Positions 56,334 through 64,000 of a stretch of 64,000 nt of DNA are shown here, in pieces; the stretch's first letter is position 1, and each line of letters opens with the position of its first letter. The DNA comes from Pseudomonas oryzihabitans (GTDB lineage: Bacteria > Pseudomonadota > Gammaproteobacteria > Pseudomonadales > Pseudomonadaceae), in contig NZ_CP102428.1 of NCBI RefSeq assembly GCF_024652905.1, positions 2,244,501 through 2,308,500 on the forward strand, written 5' to 3'. Both the position numbers and the translations under genes were made by a program. The notes under the pieces are model-generated. The model ran no database searches. It saw nothing but the letters and a program-made list of their open reading frames with translations, and was not told the origin of the DNA.

Positions 56334-56744
56334 ATGAAAACCGTCCGTTTCCCGCGCGCTTCGCTCGCCTGGATGCTGCTCGCCTGCATCCTGTTGAACG
56401 GACTCGTCTGCGCCCTGGGCCATGGTCAGATGCTGGCACGCCTCACCCTGCCGGTCCTGCCATCCCTCAGCCAGGTGCACGAGCACCATCACGGTCTGCA
56501 CGCTCAGGCCATCCAGGGTGATGACATGGCCGGCATGCACGCGGGCCTCCCGGGCGGCAGCGTGACGACCCTCTCGCCCACGGGTGATTGCGTGTTCGCC
56601 GCCACCCTGTTCCTCGCCACCCTGCTGGCCGTCGCCCTGCAATGGCTGCTGCGTCCTGGCGATCCCCATTGCCGACGCTACCAGAGCGCGCTGCCGCCCC
56701 CACCCCGCGCGCGACGCTCCACGCTCCATCCCCAGGCGCCCTGA
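56334..56744 (+). CDS. DUF2946 family protein, His-rich
   Basis: A 136-residue membrane-associated protein: an N-terminal signal or anchor helix (LAWMLLACILLNGLVCALGH), a His-rich periplasmic stretch VHEHHHGLHAQ (~residues 48-58), and a second hydrophobic segment (FAATLFLATLLAVALQWLLR). This layout matches DUF2946, a family often linked to copper-related genes. With the His-rich PepSY protein 89 bases downstream it may handle a metal at the membrane; this is inference. ATG 56334 fits the signal helix. Confidence 0.7.
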   Translation: MKTVRFPRASLAWMLLACILLNGLVCALGHGQMLARLTLPVLPSLSQVHEHHHGLHAQAIQGDDMAGMHAGLPGGSVTTLSPTGDCVFAATLFLATLLAVALQWLLRPGDPHCRRYQSALPPPPRARRSTLHPQAP

Positions 56745-56833
56745 CACCTCGGCGACGAAAGACGGCTGTCCTCTCTTTTCGTAATCCCGCGCGTGGCCCC
56801 TCGCTGGTCGCGCGTCGCTCCGTGGTGAACGCT

Positions 56834-58213
56834 ATGACTTCACACCCCTCCGCTCCGGCCGCCAAGGCGTCGGGGCCGCTGCTGCAGCTGCTGGCGCGGC
56901 TGCATTTCCTCATCGGCCTGTTCGTCGGTCCCTTCCTGCTGGTGGCCGCCGCCAGCGGGCTGCTCTATGCCCTCACGCCGCAACTGGAAGCGCGCCTCTA
57001 TGCCGAGGCCCTGCACACCCCCAGCCGTGGCGAAGCCCTGCCACTGGCCGAGCAGGTCCGCGCCGCCCAGGCCGTCGCCGGTCCGGCCCTGACCCTGGGC
57101 GCGATACGTCCCGCCCCTGCGGCGGGCGACACCACCCGGGTGATGTTCAACGATCCGTCCCTGGGCGAATCGGCCCATCGCGCCCTCTTCGTCGATCCGG
57201 TCACCGGCGCCATCCGTGGCGACCTGACCGTCTATGGCACCAGCGGCATCCTGCCGCTGCGCACCGCCATCGATCAGTTCCACCGCAGCCTGCTGCTGGG
57301 CGAACCCGGTCGCCTCTACAGCGAGCTGGCCGCCTCCTGGCTGTGGGTCGCGGCCCTCGGCGGTCTCACGCTGTGGCTGGTGCGGCGCCGCCAACGCCGC
57401 CCGGCCCGAGGGCTGCGCGGTCTGCATGCCAGCACCGGCGTCTGGCTGCTGGGCGGACTGCTGTTCCTCTCCGCTACCGGCCTGACCTGGTCGCGCTTCG
57501 CCGGCGACAACATCGGCGTGCTGCGCGCCCACTATGGCTGGTCCACGCCCAGCGTGAAGACCGCCCTGGGCAGCGCGCCGGCACCGGCCATGGCCCACGA
57601 CGAGCACGCTGAGCACCACGGCCATGGCGCCATGCACATGACCATGGCACCGCCGCTGGATCCAGCCACCTTCGACCGGGTACTGGCCAGCGCCCGCGCC
57701 GCCGGCATCGACGCGGGCAAGCTGGAGATCCGTCCGGCCCGTAGCGCCGACAAGGCCTGGACGGTCAGCGAGATCGACCGCCGCTGGCCGACCCAGGTGG
57801 ACGCCGTCGCCGTCGATCCGACCAGCCTCCAGGTGGTGGACCAGGTGCGCTTCGCCCAGTACTCGCTGCCGGCCAAGCTGACCCGCTGGGGGATCGATGC
57901 CCATATGGGCGTGCTGTTCGGTCTGGCCAACCAGCTGGTGCTGGTGGCCATCGCCCTCGGCCTGCTGGTCATGACCGTCTGGGGCTATCTGCTCTGGTGG
58001 CGCCGTCGTCCTACTCGCGATCCGGCGCAACCGGGCCTGGTCGCCCTCTGGCGGCAGCTGTCGCCCCTGCCGCGCCTGCTGGTCCCGGCGACGGCCGTGC
58101 TGCTCGGCCTGTGCCTGCCGGTGCTCGGCGGCAGCCTGCTGCTGTTCCTGCTGCTGGACACCCTGCTCGGCCTGCGCGGCTCGGCCCTGCGCACGGAAGC
58201 CGGTTCGGCCTGA
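56834..58213 (+). CDS. PepSY-associated TM helix protein, His/Met-rich loop
   Basis: A 459-residue inner-membrane protein of the PepSY-TM family: helices near residues 22-45 (LHFLIGLFVGPFLLVAAASG), 165-190, 205-225, 355-380 and 410-445, with PepSY-like periplasmic segments. The family includes siderophore- and ferric-reductase-type proteins linked to TonB receptors. A periplasmic loop near residues 253-271 is rich in His and Met (MAHDEHAEHHGHGAMHM), suggesting metal binding. The start GTG 56825 is possible too. It lies 89 bases after DUF2946, so the two probably form an operon. Confidence 0.82.
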   Translation: MTSHPSAPAAKASGPLLQLLARLHFLIGLFVGPFLLVAAASGLLYALTPQLEARLYAEALHTPSRGEALPLAEQVRAAQAVAGPALTLGAIRPAPAAGDTTRVMFNDPSLGESAHRALFVDPVTGAIRGDLTVYGTSGILPLRTAIDQFHRSLLLGEPGRLYSELAASWLWVAALGGLTLWLVRRRQRRPARGLRGLHASTGVWLLGGLLFLSATGLTWSRFAGDNIGVLRAHYGWSTPSVKTALGSAPAPAMAHDEHAEHHGHGAMHMTMAPPLDPATFDRVLASARAAGIDAGKLEIRPARSADKAWTVSEIDRRWPTQVDAVAVDPTSLQVVDQVRFAQYSLPAKLTRWGIDAHMGVLFGLANQLVLVAIALGLLVMTVWGYLLWWRRRPTRDPAQPGLVALWRQLSPLPRLLVPATAVLLGLCLPVLGGSLLLFLLLDTLLGLRGSALRTEAGSA

Positions 58214-58228
58214 GGTGGGGATGGGACA

Positions 58229-58252
58229 GTTGTCGGGCTTCGCCCAACCTAC
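58229..58252 (-). repeat. isolated REP half-arm
   Basis: GTTGTCGGGCTTCGCCCAAC plus CTAC, a shortened arm of the GTAGGTTGGG family, 18 bases before the full unit at 58270. Confidence 0.65.
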
Positions 58253-58269
58253 GAGTGAAGGATGGGCGC

Positions 58270-58361
58270 GTAGGTTGGGTTGAGCGCCAGCGAAGCCCAA
58301 CGGGGCTGGCACGACGTTGGTTGTCGGGCTTCGACGGTGGAGCTGTCCCAGCGCAACCTAC
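58270..58361 (+). repeat. composite REP unit (alpha arm, then inverted beta arm)
   Basis: 92-base unit, GTAGGTTGGG to GCAACCTAC. The left arm has GAGCGCCAGCGAAGCCC; the right arm has CGACGGTGGAGCTGTCCCAG. It lies between the PepSY gene and azoR in a 398-base gap without genes. Confidence 0.83.
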
Positions 58362-58448
58362 GTAGTCGCCCCGTCGCTCCCGCCCTGACCGAGGCTGCGT
58401 CCTTGTCCACCCTATGGCGCACGCGGCCTCCCACTCGCACCCAACCAT

Positions 58449-58481
58449 CCCCTCTCCCCTGGGAGAGGGCTGGGGTGAGGG
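58449..58481. repeat. CCCTCTCCC hairpin repeat
   Basis: CCCCTCTCCCCTGGGAGAGG with a GGGGTGAGGG tail, in the same gap as the REP unit. It forms a perfect CCTCTCCC/GGGAGAGG hairpin. Confidence 0.78.
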
Positions 58482-58611
58482 CCCGCCCAACACCGATCGT
58501 CACGCCGAGAATCGCTTTCGAGACCATCCATCGGCCCGCCTCGCTTCAGACTGGCGCACCCCATCGACGGGATTATAGTTATCGCAATCCCCATCCTTCG
58601 AGGATCTGCCC

Positions 58612-59220
58612 ATGCCCCGCCTGTTGCACGTGATAGGTTCGCCCCGCCAGGATCGCTCCGCCTCGCTGGACGTCGCCAACGCTTTCATCCAGGCCTGGCA
58701 GGACAGGCATCCCGACGCCGAGGTGGATACCCTCGATGCCTGGCATTGCGACCTGCCGGAATTCGACGGCCCCATCCTCGACGCCAAATACGCCGGCATC
58801 CAGGGCGAGTCCCTCAGCACCGAGCAGGCGCACGCCTGGACGGTCGCCAAGGCGCTGGCGCAGCGCTTCAAGGCGGCCGATGTGCTGGTGTTCGGCGTGC
58901 CCTGCTGGAATTTCGGCATCCCCTACAAGCTCAAGCAACTGTTCGACGTGGTCAGCCAGAAGGACCTGCTGTTCACCTTCGACGAGCGCGGCCTCAACGG
59001 CCTGCTCGGCGGCCGCCAGGCCCTGGTGATCGCCGCCCGCGGTGCGGCCCTGGATCGCCAGGAGCACCAGGAATCCTATCTGCGCACCTGGTGCGAGATG
59101 GTCGGCATCGACCGGATGCACACCGTGGTGGTGGAAAAGACCCTGTTCGGTGCCGAGGTCGACCAGGCTTCGCGCGGCCAAGCCAAACAGGACGCCGTGG
59201 CGCTGGTGGCCAAGCTCTGA
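58612..59220 (+). CDS. azoR: FMN-dependent NADH-azoreductase
   Basis: A 202-residue flavodoxin-fold FMN oxidoreductase of the AzoR (AcpD) family, reducing azo bonds and quinones with NADH. The phosphate-binding loop is HVIGSPRQDRSASLDVANAF (residues ~6-25); VPCWNFGIPYKLKQLFDVV is the FMN-contact motif, and ARGAALDRQEHQESYLRTWC the conserved late block. Usual length. It is monocistronic, with an ATG preceded by GAGGAT. Confidence 0.92.
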   Translation: MPRLLHVIGSPRQDRSASLDVANAFIQAWQDRHPDAEVDTLDAWHCDLPEFDGPILDAKYAGIQGESLSTEQAHAWTVAKALAQRFKAADVLVFGVPCWNFGIPYKLKQLFDVVSQKDLLFTFDERGLNGLLGGRQALVIAARGAALDRQEHQESYLRTWCEMVGIDRMHTVVVEKTLFGAEVDQASRGQAKQDAVALVAKL

Positions 59221-59545
59221 TTTATCCAGCCGGCGCCTCGGTGTCGGCTATCTGCAGACTGACCAGGACGACCCGACAGACCCAGGCGGACAGAATCAGC
59301 TGCGGAGGTACCACCCGAACGCCAAGGCATTCTCCTAGTAAAGCTCTGACCTCTCAAATGTCTATACAAATAGCCAGAGTTGTTCTTACTATCTCGCTTT
59401 TGCAGGATCACGCTCGTTTCGCGAGCGATGCCCTTGCACCCCTTGCCGTCGAGGAGGCTGGTCAGATGCTTGAAGGATGTGCGGGCTTGTGGACCAAGAC
59501 CTTGTGTCAGGGCCAGGCGATCCAGCAAGCCAGGCAGGTCAGCCC
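59221..59545. other. 325-base gap between azoR and hutD
   Basis: No clear gene. From 59358 to 59549 there is a 63-codon frame (MSIQIARVVLTISLLQD...) whose stop overlaps the hutD ATG, but it lacks a ribosome-binding site. A candidate HutC site lies at 59359-59368. The first 130 bases hold nothing recognised. Confidence 0.45.
59359..59368. promoter_or_regulatory. candidate HutC operator upstream of hutD
   Basis: TGTCTATACA differs in one position from TGTA-N2-TACA, the site I recall for pseudomonad HutC. It lies 178 bases before hutD. Confidence 0.4.
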
Positions 59546-60169
59546 ATGAATCTCGTCGAGCATCTGCCCGCCGCTGCGCATCGCCGCATGGCCTGGCGTA
59601 ACGGCCTGGGCACCACCCTGGAGATAGCCCGCGACACGGATGGCACAAAGGCGGACTTCGGCTGGCGGGTCTCCATGGCGGACGTCTCCCAGTCAGGCGA
59701 CTTCTCTCCCTTCCCCGGCATGACGCGAATCATCAGTGTGCTCGAAGGCGCCGGCATGCGGCTGAATGTCGACGGCCTATGCACCCCAGCGCTCGGCTGT
59801 TGGGAGACGTTCATCTTTTCCGGTGACGCCCAGGTCAGCTGCAAATTGCTCGATGGACCCATCCGCGATTTCAATCTGATCTATCGCCCGGATCGCTACC
59901 AGGGCGAGCTGAGCTGGCTAAGGCTCGACGGTACTCGGCAGCTAGGCGTGGTGGCGTCCACCTTGCTGTTCTGCGACCAAGGGTCTTTGTGCATCCTGGG
60001 CGGCCATTCGCCAATCAGGCTGGAGCGGCATGATGCGGCGCGTGTTGCCCTTGCTTCCTCTGGTCAAACCCTGACCCTGCAGGGCCAGGCGCACCTCGGC
60101 CTGATCCAGCTGCGACCGCTGGCAACACCCAAGACCGCAACCCGCGGCTGCGAAACCTGCCCGCCATAG
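59546..60169 (+). CDS. hutD: HutD family protein (histidine utilisation governor)
   Basis: A 207-residue cupin-fold HutD protein. It starts VEHLPAAAHRRMAWRNGLGT, followed by LEIARDTDGTKADFGWRVSM and GDFSPFPGMTRIISVLEGAG, all typical. HutD limits or tunes expression of the histidine-utilisation genes and is thought to bind formylglutamate or a related intermediate; it is not catalytic as far as known. Here it lies apart from hutC and converges with it (50-base gap), unlike the usual hutF/hutC-hutD order. ATG 59546 gives the conserved start. Confidence 0.9.
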   Translation: MNLVEHLPAAAHRRMAWRNGLGTTLEIARDTDGTKADFGWRVSMADVSQSGDFSPFPGMTRIISVLEGAGMRLNVDGLCTPALGCWETFIFSGDAQVSCKLLDGPIRDFNLIYRPDRYQGELSWLRLDGTRQLGVVASTLLFCDQGSLCILGGHSPIRLERHDAARVALASSGQTLTLQGQAHLGLIQLRPLATPKTATRGCETCPP

Positions 60170-60219
60170 CATCCGGCCGCCTGACTCGCAGCGGTAGAGT
60201 CCCTGCTTGGGGTCCCTGT

Positions 60220-60933
60220 TCAGCGATGCCGCGTCGTCGAGCTCAGCTTGTACCTGTCGCCCGGATGCAGCAGCCGCACGTAACTAATCAGGTGCTCGTT
60301 CGACCAGGTCCGGCGGATCATCGACAGGCAGGCCGCCCCCTCGGCGATCTCCAGCCAGTGCGCGGTCTGAGCGTTGGCCAGCACCGCCTCGACGATGTGC
60401 TCCACATCGCTGATCGGACAGCTGGCCACCAGCACCTCGTTGGGCGTCTGGCAGCTGAAGTCGCTGTCCAGGTAGTGCGGCACCCAGCGCGGATTGACAT
60501 AGCGATCTTCGAGCTGGATGGGCACGCCATCCTCACGGTGCACCAGGATGCTGTGGAACACCTGGCTACCGATCCGCAGGCCAAGACGCAGAGCCACCTC
60601 GTCATCGGCGGCGATAGCTTCGCTGCGCAAGACATCGTTGGCGTACCTATGCCCCCTTGCGCGCACCTCGGCGGCAATGTTCATCACCTCGTGTAGCGAG
60701 GATTCGGCACGGGAATCGGTGACAAAGGTTCCCAGCCCGGCCTGGCGCACCAGATAGCCTTGCTGCACCAGGTTGTTGATCGCCTTGTTGGCCGTCATCC
60801 GACTGACCGAGAAGTCCCGCGCCAGCTGCTCTTCGGGAGGAATCTGGTGATTGACTGGATAGTCCCCGTTGCGGATCCGCGTCAGCAGGAAATCTTCGAT
60901 CATCTTGTAGCGCGGGGGCGTCTGGCTGGTCAC
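60220..60933 (-). CDS. hutC: GntR/UTRA regulator, histidine utilisation repressor HutC
   Basis: A 237-residue GntR-family regulator: N-terminal helix-turn-helix PPEEQLARDFSVSRMTANKA then INNLVQQGYLVRQAGLGTF, and a C-terminal UTRA effector domain (FHSILVHREDGVPIQLEDRY). The ESSLHEVMNIAAEVRARGH segment and the hut neighbourhood support HutC, the urocanate-responsive repressor. GTG 60933 is chosen because GGAG lies six bases upstream; a TTG at 60960 is less likely. A perfect 13-base palindrome sits just upstream. It follows hutT on the same strand. Confidence 0.8.
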   Translation of the reverse strand: MTSQTPPRYKMIEDFLLTRIRNGDYPVNHQIPPEEQLARDFSVSRMTANKAINNLVQQGYLVRQAGLGTFVTDSRAESSLHEVMNIAAEVRARGHRYANDVLRSEAIAADDEVALRLGLRIGSQVFHSILVHREDGVPIQLEDRYVNPRWVPHYLDSDFSCQTPNEVLVASCPISDVEHIVEAVLANAQTAHWLEIAEGAACLSMIRRTWSNEHLISYVRLLHPGDRYKLSSTTRHR

Positions 60934-60945
60934 CGGATCTCCATG

Positions 60946-60958
60946 GCGTTGGCAACGC
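60946..60958. promoter_or_regulatory. palindrome immediately upstream of hutC
   Basis: GCGTTG-G-CAACGC is a perfect 13-base inverted repeat, 12 bases before the GTG start and overlapping the space needed for ribosome binding. It may be an autoregulatory site but does not match TGTA-N2-TACA. Confidence 0.35.
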
Positions 60959-60983
60959 AAAGAGTCGAATGATACGCCCCGCT

Positions 60984-61014
60984 CCGTCCCTTGCCATCCG
61001 TTGGCAGGGGACGG
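60984..61014 (-). terminator. long hairpin between hutT and hutC
   Basis: CCGTCCC pairs with GGGACGG, extended by TGCCA/TGGCA around a small loop. It lies 14 bases after the hutT stop and no T-tract follows. It may stop or attenuate hutT transcripts before hutC. Confidence 0.5.
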
Positions 61015-61027
61015 AAACCTCTCGACG

Positions 61028-62410
61028 TTACTCGACCGTCAACGCCGGCTGGCGATCAACGGAAGGCCGGACCCAGATGTAGTAGGCGAGGATCAGTAAG
61101 CCAAGCCACACCACGCCTACCCCCATGGCCGGACGACTGTCCGGGAACCAGCCCAGCACGCCGAACACGAACAGCATGAAGCCAATCGCTGCAGCAGGCG
61201 CCACGGGCCACAGAGGAACCGGAAACTTCAGCGCGGCCGTCTCGGCAGGCGTCATGCCGCGCCGCATGGCGACCTGGGACAGCAGGATCATCAACCAGAC
61301 CCAGACCGTCGCGAAGGTCGCCAGGGAGGCGATAAGCAAGAAGACGTCTTCGGGGATCAGGTAGTTGAGGATCACGCCCAGCAGCAGGGCAAGCGCCATG
61401 ACCACCGCGGTCAGCCAGGGCACGCCATTGCGCGACACCTTGGCGAACCCCGCCGGCGCCTGACCTTGCTTGGCCATGCCATAGAGCATGCGCCCCGCGC
61501 CGAAGACATTGCTGTTGATCGCCGAAATCGCCGCGGAGATCACCACGATGTTGAGCAGCACGGCGGCAAAGCCGATGCCGAGGTGATCGAATATCTGTAC
61601 GAAGGGACTGCCCTTGGTACCGATCTCCGGCCAGGGAAAGATGGCCATCAGCACGAACAGCGTCAGCACATAGAACAGCAGGATCCGCACGGGCACGGCC
61701 CTGATCGCCTGGGGGATGACCCGCTGCGGATCCTTGGCCTCTCCCGCGGTGACGCCAATGATCTCGATGCCACCGAAGGCGAAGACCACCACCGCGAAAC
61801 AGGCAATGAAGCCGCCGATGCCATTGGGCATGAAGCCCCCGTGCGCCCAGAGATTCTGGATGCCGGTGCCGCCTTCGCTCAGACCCATTCCATAGAGCAT
61901 GATGCCCAGGCCACCCAGGATCATCGCCACGATGGCACCGACCTTGAGAGCGGACAGCCAGAATTCCAGCTCGCCAAAGACCTTGACCGAGCAGAGATTC
62001 AGAGCGCCGATGAAGAAGATGATCGACAACACCCAGATCCAGCGCGGTACATCGGGAAACCAGAAGCCCATGTAGATGCCGAAGGCGGTCACGTCGGCCA
62101 GGCAGACGATGACCATCTCGAAGTAGTAGGTCCAGCCGGTGAGAAAGCCCGCCAGCGGGCCCAGGTAGCTGGAGGCATACGCCCCGAAGGAACCGGAAAC
62201 CGGATTGCGTACCGCCATCTCGCCCAGAGCGCGCATGACCATGTACACCGCCGCTCCGGCGATCAGATAGGCCAAGAGTACCGACGGGCCGGCCAGCTGG
62301 ATCGCCGAGGCCGAACCGTAGAACAGGCCCGTGCCAATGGCCGAGCCAAGGGCGATGAAACGTATGTGCCGAGCATTCAAACCCCGCGTGAGGCCAACCA
62401 GGTTGGTCAT
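61028..62410 (-). CDS. hutT: amino acid permease of the APC family, probable histidine permease HutT
   Basis: A 460-residue, 12-helix amino acid permease of the APC (AAT) family: [40 protein letters not shown], then [20 protein letters not shown] and [18 protein letters not shown]. The protein resembles proline-specific/ProY and HutT permeases. Its position between hutH and hutC on the same strand makes histidine the likely substrate. A TGTA-N1-TACA sequence lies 24 bases upstream of the start. Confidence 0.85.
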   Translation of the reverse strand: MTNLVGLTRGLNARHIRFIALGSAIGTGLFYGSASAIQLAGPSVLLAYLIAGAAVYMVMRALGEMAVRNPVSGSFGAYASSYLGPLAGFLTGWTYYFEMVIVCLADVTAFGIYMGFWFPDVPRWIWVLSIIFFIGALNLCSVKVFGELEFWLSALKVGAIVAMILGGLGIMLYGMGLSEGGTGIQNLWAHGGFMPNGIGGFIACFAVVVFAFGGIEIIGVTAGEAKDPQRVIPQAIRAVPVRILLFYVLTLFVLMAIFPWPEIGTKGSPFVQIFDHLGIGFAAVLLNIVVISAAISAINSNVFGAGRMLYGMAKQGQAPAGFAKVSRNGVPWLTAVVMALALLLGVILNYLIPEDVFLLIASLATFATVWVWLMILLSQVAMRRGMTPAETAALKFPVPLWPVAPAAAIGFMLFVFGVLGWFPDSRPAMGVGVVWLGLLILAYYIWVRPSVDRQPALTVE

Positions 62411-62433
62411 GCTAGAGATCTCCGATTGTTGTT

Positions 62434-62442
62434 GTAGTACAG
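62434..62442. promoter_or_regulatory. TGTA-N1-TACA sequence upstream of hutT
   Basis: TGTAGTACA is a palindrome resembling the HutC motif but with one spacer base instead of two. Position upstream of hutT is suggestive; the spacing argues against it. Confidence 0.25.
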
Positions 62443-62447
62443 AGATG

Positions 62448-62483
62448 GCCGCCCGCAGAGAAGGCGGCCTTGCAGGCGGGCGA
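62448..62483 (-). other. alternative hairpins between hutH and hutT
   Basis: GGCCGCC/GGCGGCC (62448-62470) and CGCCCGC/GCGGGCG (62451-62483) share bases and cannot form together. They may mark attenuation or mRNA stability between hutH and hutT; no T-tract is present. Confidence 0.3.
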
Positions 62484-62489
62484 TAGCCC

Positions 62490-64000
62490 TTAGAGACTGG
62501 GTAGCAGGCGCGCTGTGATCAACTCGTTCAGGCAGCCGCTGGCCAGCAGCGCGCTGGCGGCCTCGATGTCGGGGGCGAAGAAGCGGTCTTCCTGGTAGTA
62601 GGGCACCTGTTCGCGCAACAGGCTGCGCGCCCTTTCCAGGCGTTCCGAACTCTTCAGGCCGTGACGGAAGTCCAGGCCCTGGCAGGCGCCCAGCCACTCG
62701 ATGGCGAGGATGCCGCGCACGTTCTCGGCCATGGCCCACAGTCGCTTGCCGGCATTGGGCGCCATGGACACGTGGTCTTCCTGATTGGCCGAGGTGGGCA
62801 GGCTGTCGACGCTGGCCGGATGGGCCAGGGCCTTGTTGTCGCTGGCCAGGGCCGCGGCGGTGACCTGGGCGATCATGAAGCCGGAATTGACCCCGCCGTT
62901 CTCCACCAGGAAGGGCGGCAGCTGGGACATGTGCCGGTCCATCATCAGCGAGGTGCGCCGCTCCGACAGGGCACCGATCTCGGCCAGGGCCAGGGCCAGG
63001 TTGTCGGCGGCCATGGCCACCGGCTCGGCGTGGAAGTTGCCGCCAGAGATGACGTCGCCCTCTTCCGCGAACACCAGCGGATTGTCGGACACGGCGTTGG
63101 CCTCCACCTCCAGCACCTCGGCGGCCTGGCGCAACTGAGTCAGGCAGGCGCCCATCACCTGAGGCTGGCAGCGCAGCGAATAGGGATCCTGGACCTTGTC
63201 GCAATTGGCGTGGGAGCGGGACACCTCGCTGCTGTCGGTGAGCAGCTCGCGATAGGCCGCGGCCACGTCGATCTGGCCACGCTGGCCCCGCGCGGTATGG
63301 ATGCGCGCATCGAAGGGCGCCCGGGAACCGAGCATGGCCTCGACGCTCAAGCCGCCGCAGACCGTGGCCGCAGCGAACAGGTCTTCGCCTTCGAACAGCC
63401 CGCGCAGCGCATAGGCGGTGGACACCTGGGTGCCATTGAGCAGCGCCAGGCCCTCCTTGGCCGCCAGGGTCATGGGTTCGAGACCCGCGACCGCCAGCGC
63501 CTCGCGGGCCGGCAGCCACTGGCCCTGGTAGCGCGCCTTGCTCTCGCCGATCAGCACCAGCGACATGTGCGCCAGCGGCGCCAGGTCACCCGAGGCGCCC
63601 ACCGAGCCCTTGAGCGGGATATGTGGATAGACCTCGGCATTGATCAAGGCGATCAGCGCCTCGATGACCTGGCGGCGAATGGCGGAGAAACCGCGGGCCA
63701 GACTGTTGACCTTGAGCAGCATGATCAGCCGCACCAGGTCGTCGTCCAGCGCCTCGCCCACACCGGCGGCATGGGACAGCACCAGGGAGCGCTGCAGCTT
63801 TTCCAGATCCGCCGGCGCGATCCGCGTCGAGGCCAGCAGGCCGAAGCCGGTGTTGATGCCATAGGCGGTCCGGCCTTCGGCGAGGATGCTTTCCACGCAG
63901 GCCACGCTGGCATCGATGGCGGCATGGGCCGCCGGATCCAGCTCGACGCGCAGCGGCTGCTGATAGGCCTGGCGCAGCTGGGCCAGATTGAGGGTGCCGG
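62490..64000 (-). CDS. hutH: histidine ammonia-lyase HutH (5' end cut by window)
   Basis: About 502 residues of HutH are present and the frame runs off base 64000; only some N-terminal residues are missing, as the family has ~510. HutH removes ammonia from L-histidine to give trans-urocanate, the first step of histidine degradation. The MIO cofactor forms from the Ala-Ser-Gly in [48 protein letters not shown] and [15 protein letters not shown] are further signature blocks. It precedes hutT and hutC on the same strand. Confidence 0.97.
   Translation of the reverse strand, partial: GTLNLAQLRQAYQQPLRVELDPAAHAAIDASVACVESILAEGRTAYGINTGFGLLASTRIAPADLEKLQRSLVLSHAAGVGEALDDDLVRLIMLLKVNSLARGFSAIRRQVIEALIALINAEVYPHIPLKGSVGASGDLAPLAHMSLVLIGESKARYQGQWLPAREALAVAGLEPMTLAAKEGLALLNGTQVSTAYALRGLFEGEDLFAAATVCGGLSVEAMLGSRAPFDARIHTARGQRGQIDVAAAYRELLTDSSEVSRSHANCDKVQDPYSLRCQPQVMGACLTQLRQAAEVLEVEANAVSDNPLVFAEEGDVISGGNFHAEPVAMAADNLALALAEIGALSERRTSLMMDRHMSQLPPFLVENGGVNSGFMIAQVTAAALASDNKALAHPASVDSLPTSANQEDHVSMAPNAGKRLWAMAENVRGILAIEWLGACQGLDFRHGLKSSERLERARSLLREQVPYYQEDRFFAPDIEAASALLASGCLNELITARLLPSL

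Overview
The window is bacterial chromosome of high GC content. Gene content and order point to the genus Pseudomonas: a DUF2066 gene divergent from purM-purN, a GntR/GntK/GntT gluconate locus, a hut locus with HutD, YbfB/PtrR-type pairs, and dispersed REP-like repeats. The species is not proven; P. oryzihabitans or a relative is only a guess. There is no phage, plasmid, IS transposase, CRISPR array, rRNA or tRNA that I can see. Almost all DNA is ordinary core or accessory metabolism, separated by short gaps.

Layout. 1-4.6 kb: DUF2066 (cut by the window edge), purM-purN-DUF3108, a GNAT-GFA pair and a 59-residue protein. 4.7-12.6 kb: two complete three-subunit molybdenum aldehyde oxidoreductases (PaoABC type) transcribed away from each other; only one carries a Tat signal. 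12.6-17.6 kb: two EamA exporters with a divergent LysR regulator, then an LprI-like protein, a DUF2726/zinc-finger protein, a small conserved protein and a GNAT. 17.6-21.4 kb: a REP array, then gntR, gntK and gntT with three copies of one operator sequence; gntT is flanked by two 142-bp palindromic elements. 21.4-33.5 kb: phoD, a monooxygenase, an RcnB-like protein, an MFS transporter, a purine permease, trmA, a repeat array, a sugar dehydrogenase, a LysR/YbfB pair and a thiamine-diphosphate enzyme. 34-46.7 kb: two chemoreceptors, two LysR regulators, DUF998, DUF2798, a SulP transporter with a universal stress protein, a secreted ClpP-like lipoprotein, YajD and DUF2252. 46.9-50.9 kb: a FecI-FecR-TonB receptor iron cassette with a candidate Fur box and a candidate ECF promoter. 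51-59.2 kb: a short UvrA paralogue, an MFS transporter, cobF, GNAT, DUF2946-PepSY (His-rich) and an azoreductase. 59.3-64 kb: hutD, hutC, hutT and hutH (cut by the window edge).

How it fits together. The gnt genes form a small regulon: the LacI-type repressor sits divergent from the kinase, and the same operator recurs upstream of gntK and upstream of gntT. The iron cassette shows two-step control: Fur-type control of the sigma factor, then sigma-factor control of the receptor. The hut genes show candidate HutC sites near hutD and hutT.

The least explained DNA is non-coding: the paired 142-bp hairpin elements, whose two copies differ by compensating changes; a family of composite inverted repeats built from two different arm types; and long leaders before both chemoreceptor genes. 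I did not find a convincing novel multi-gene system.
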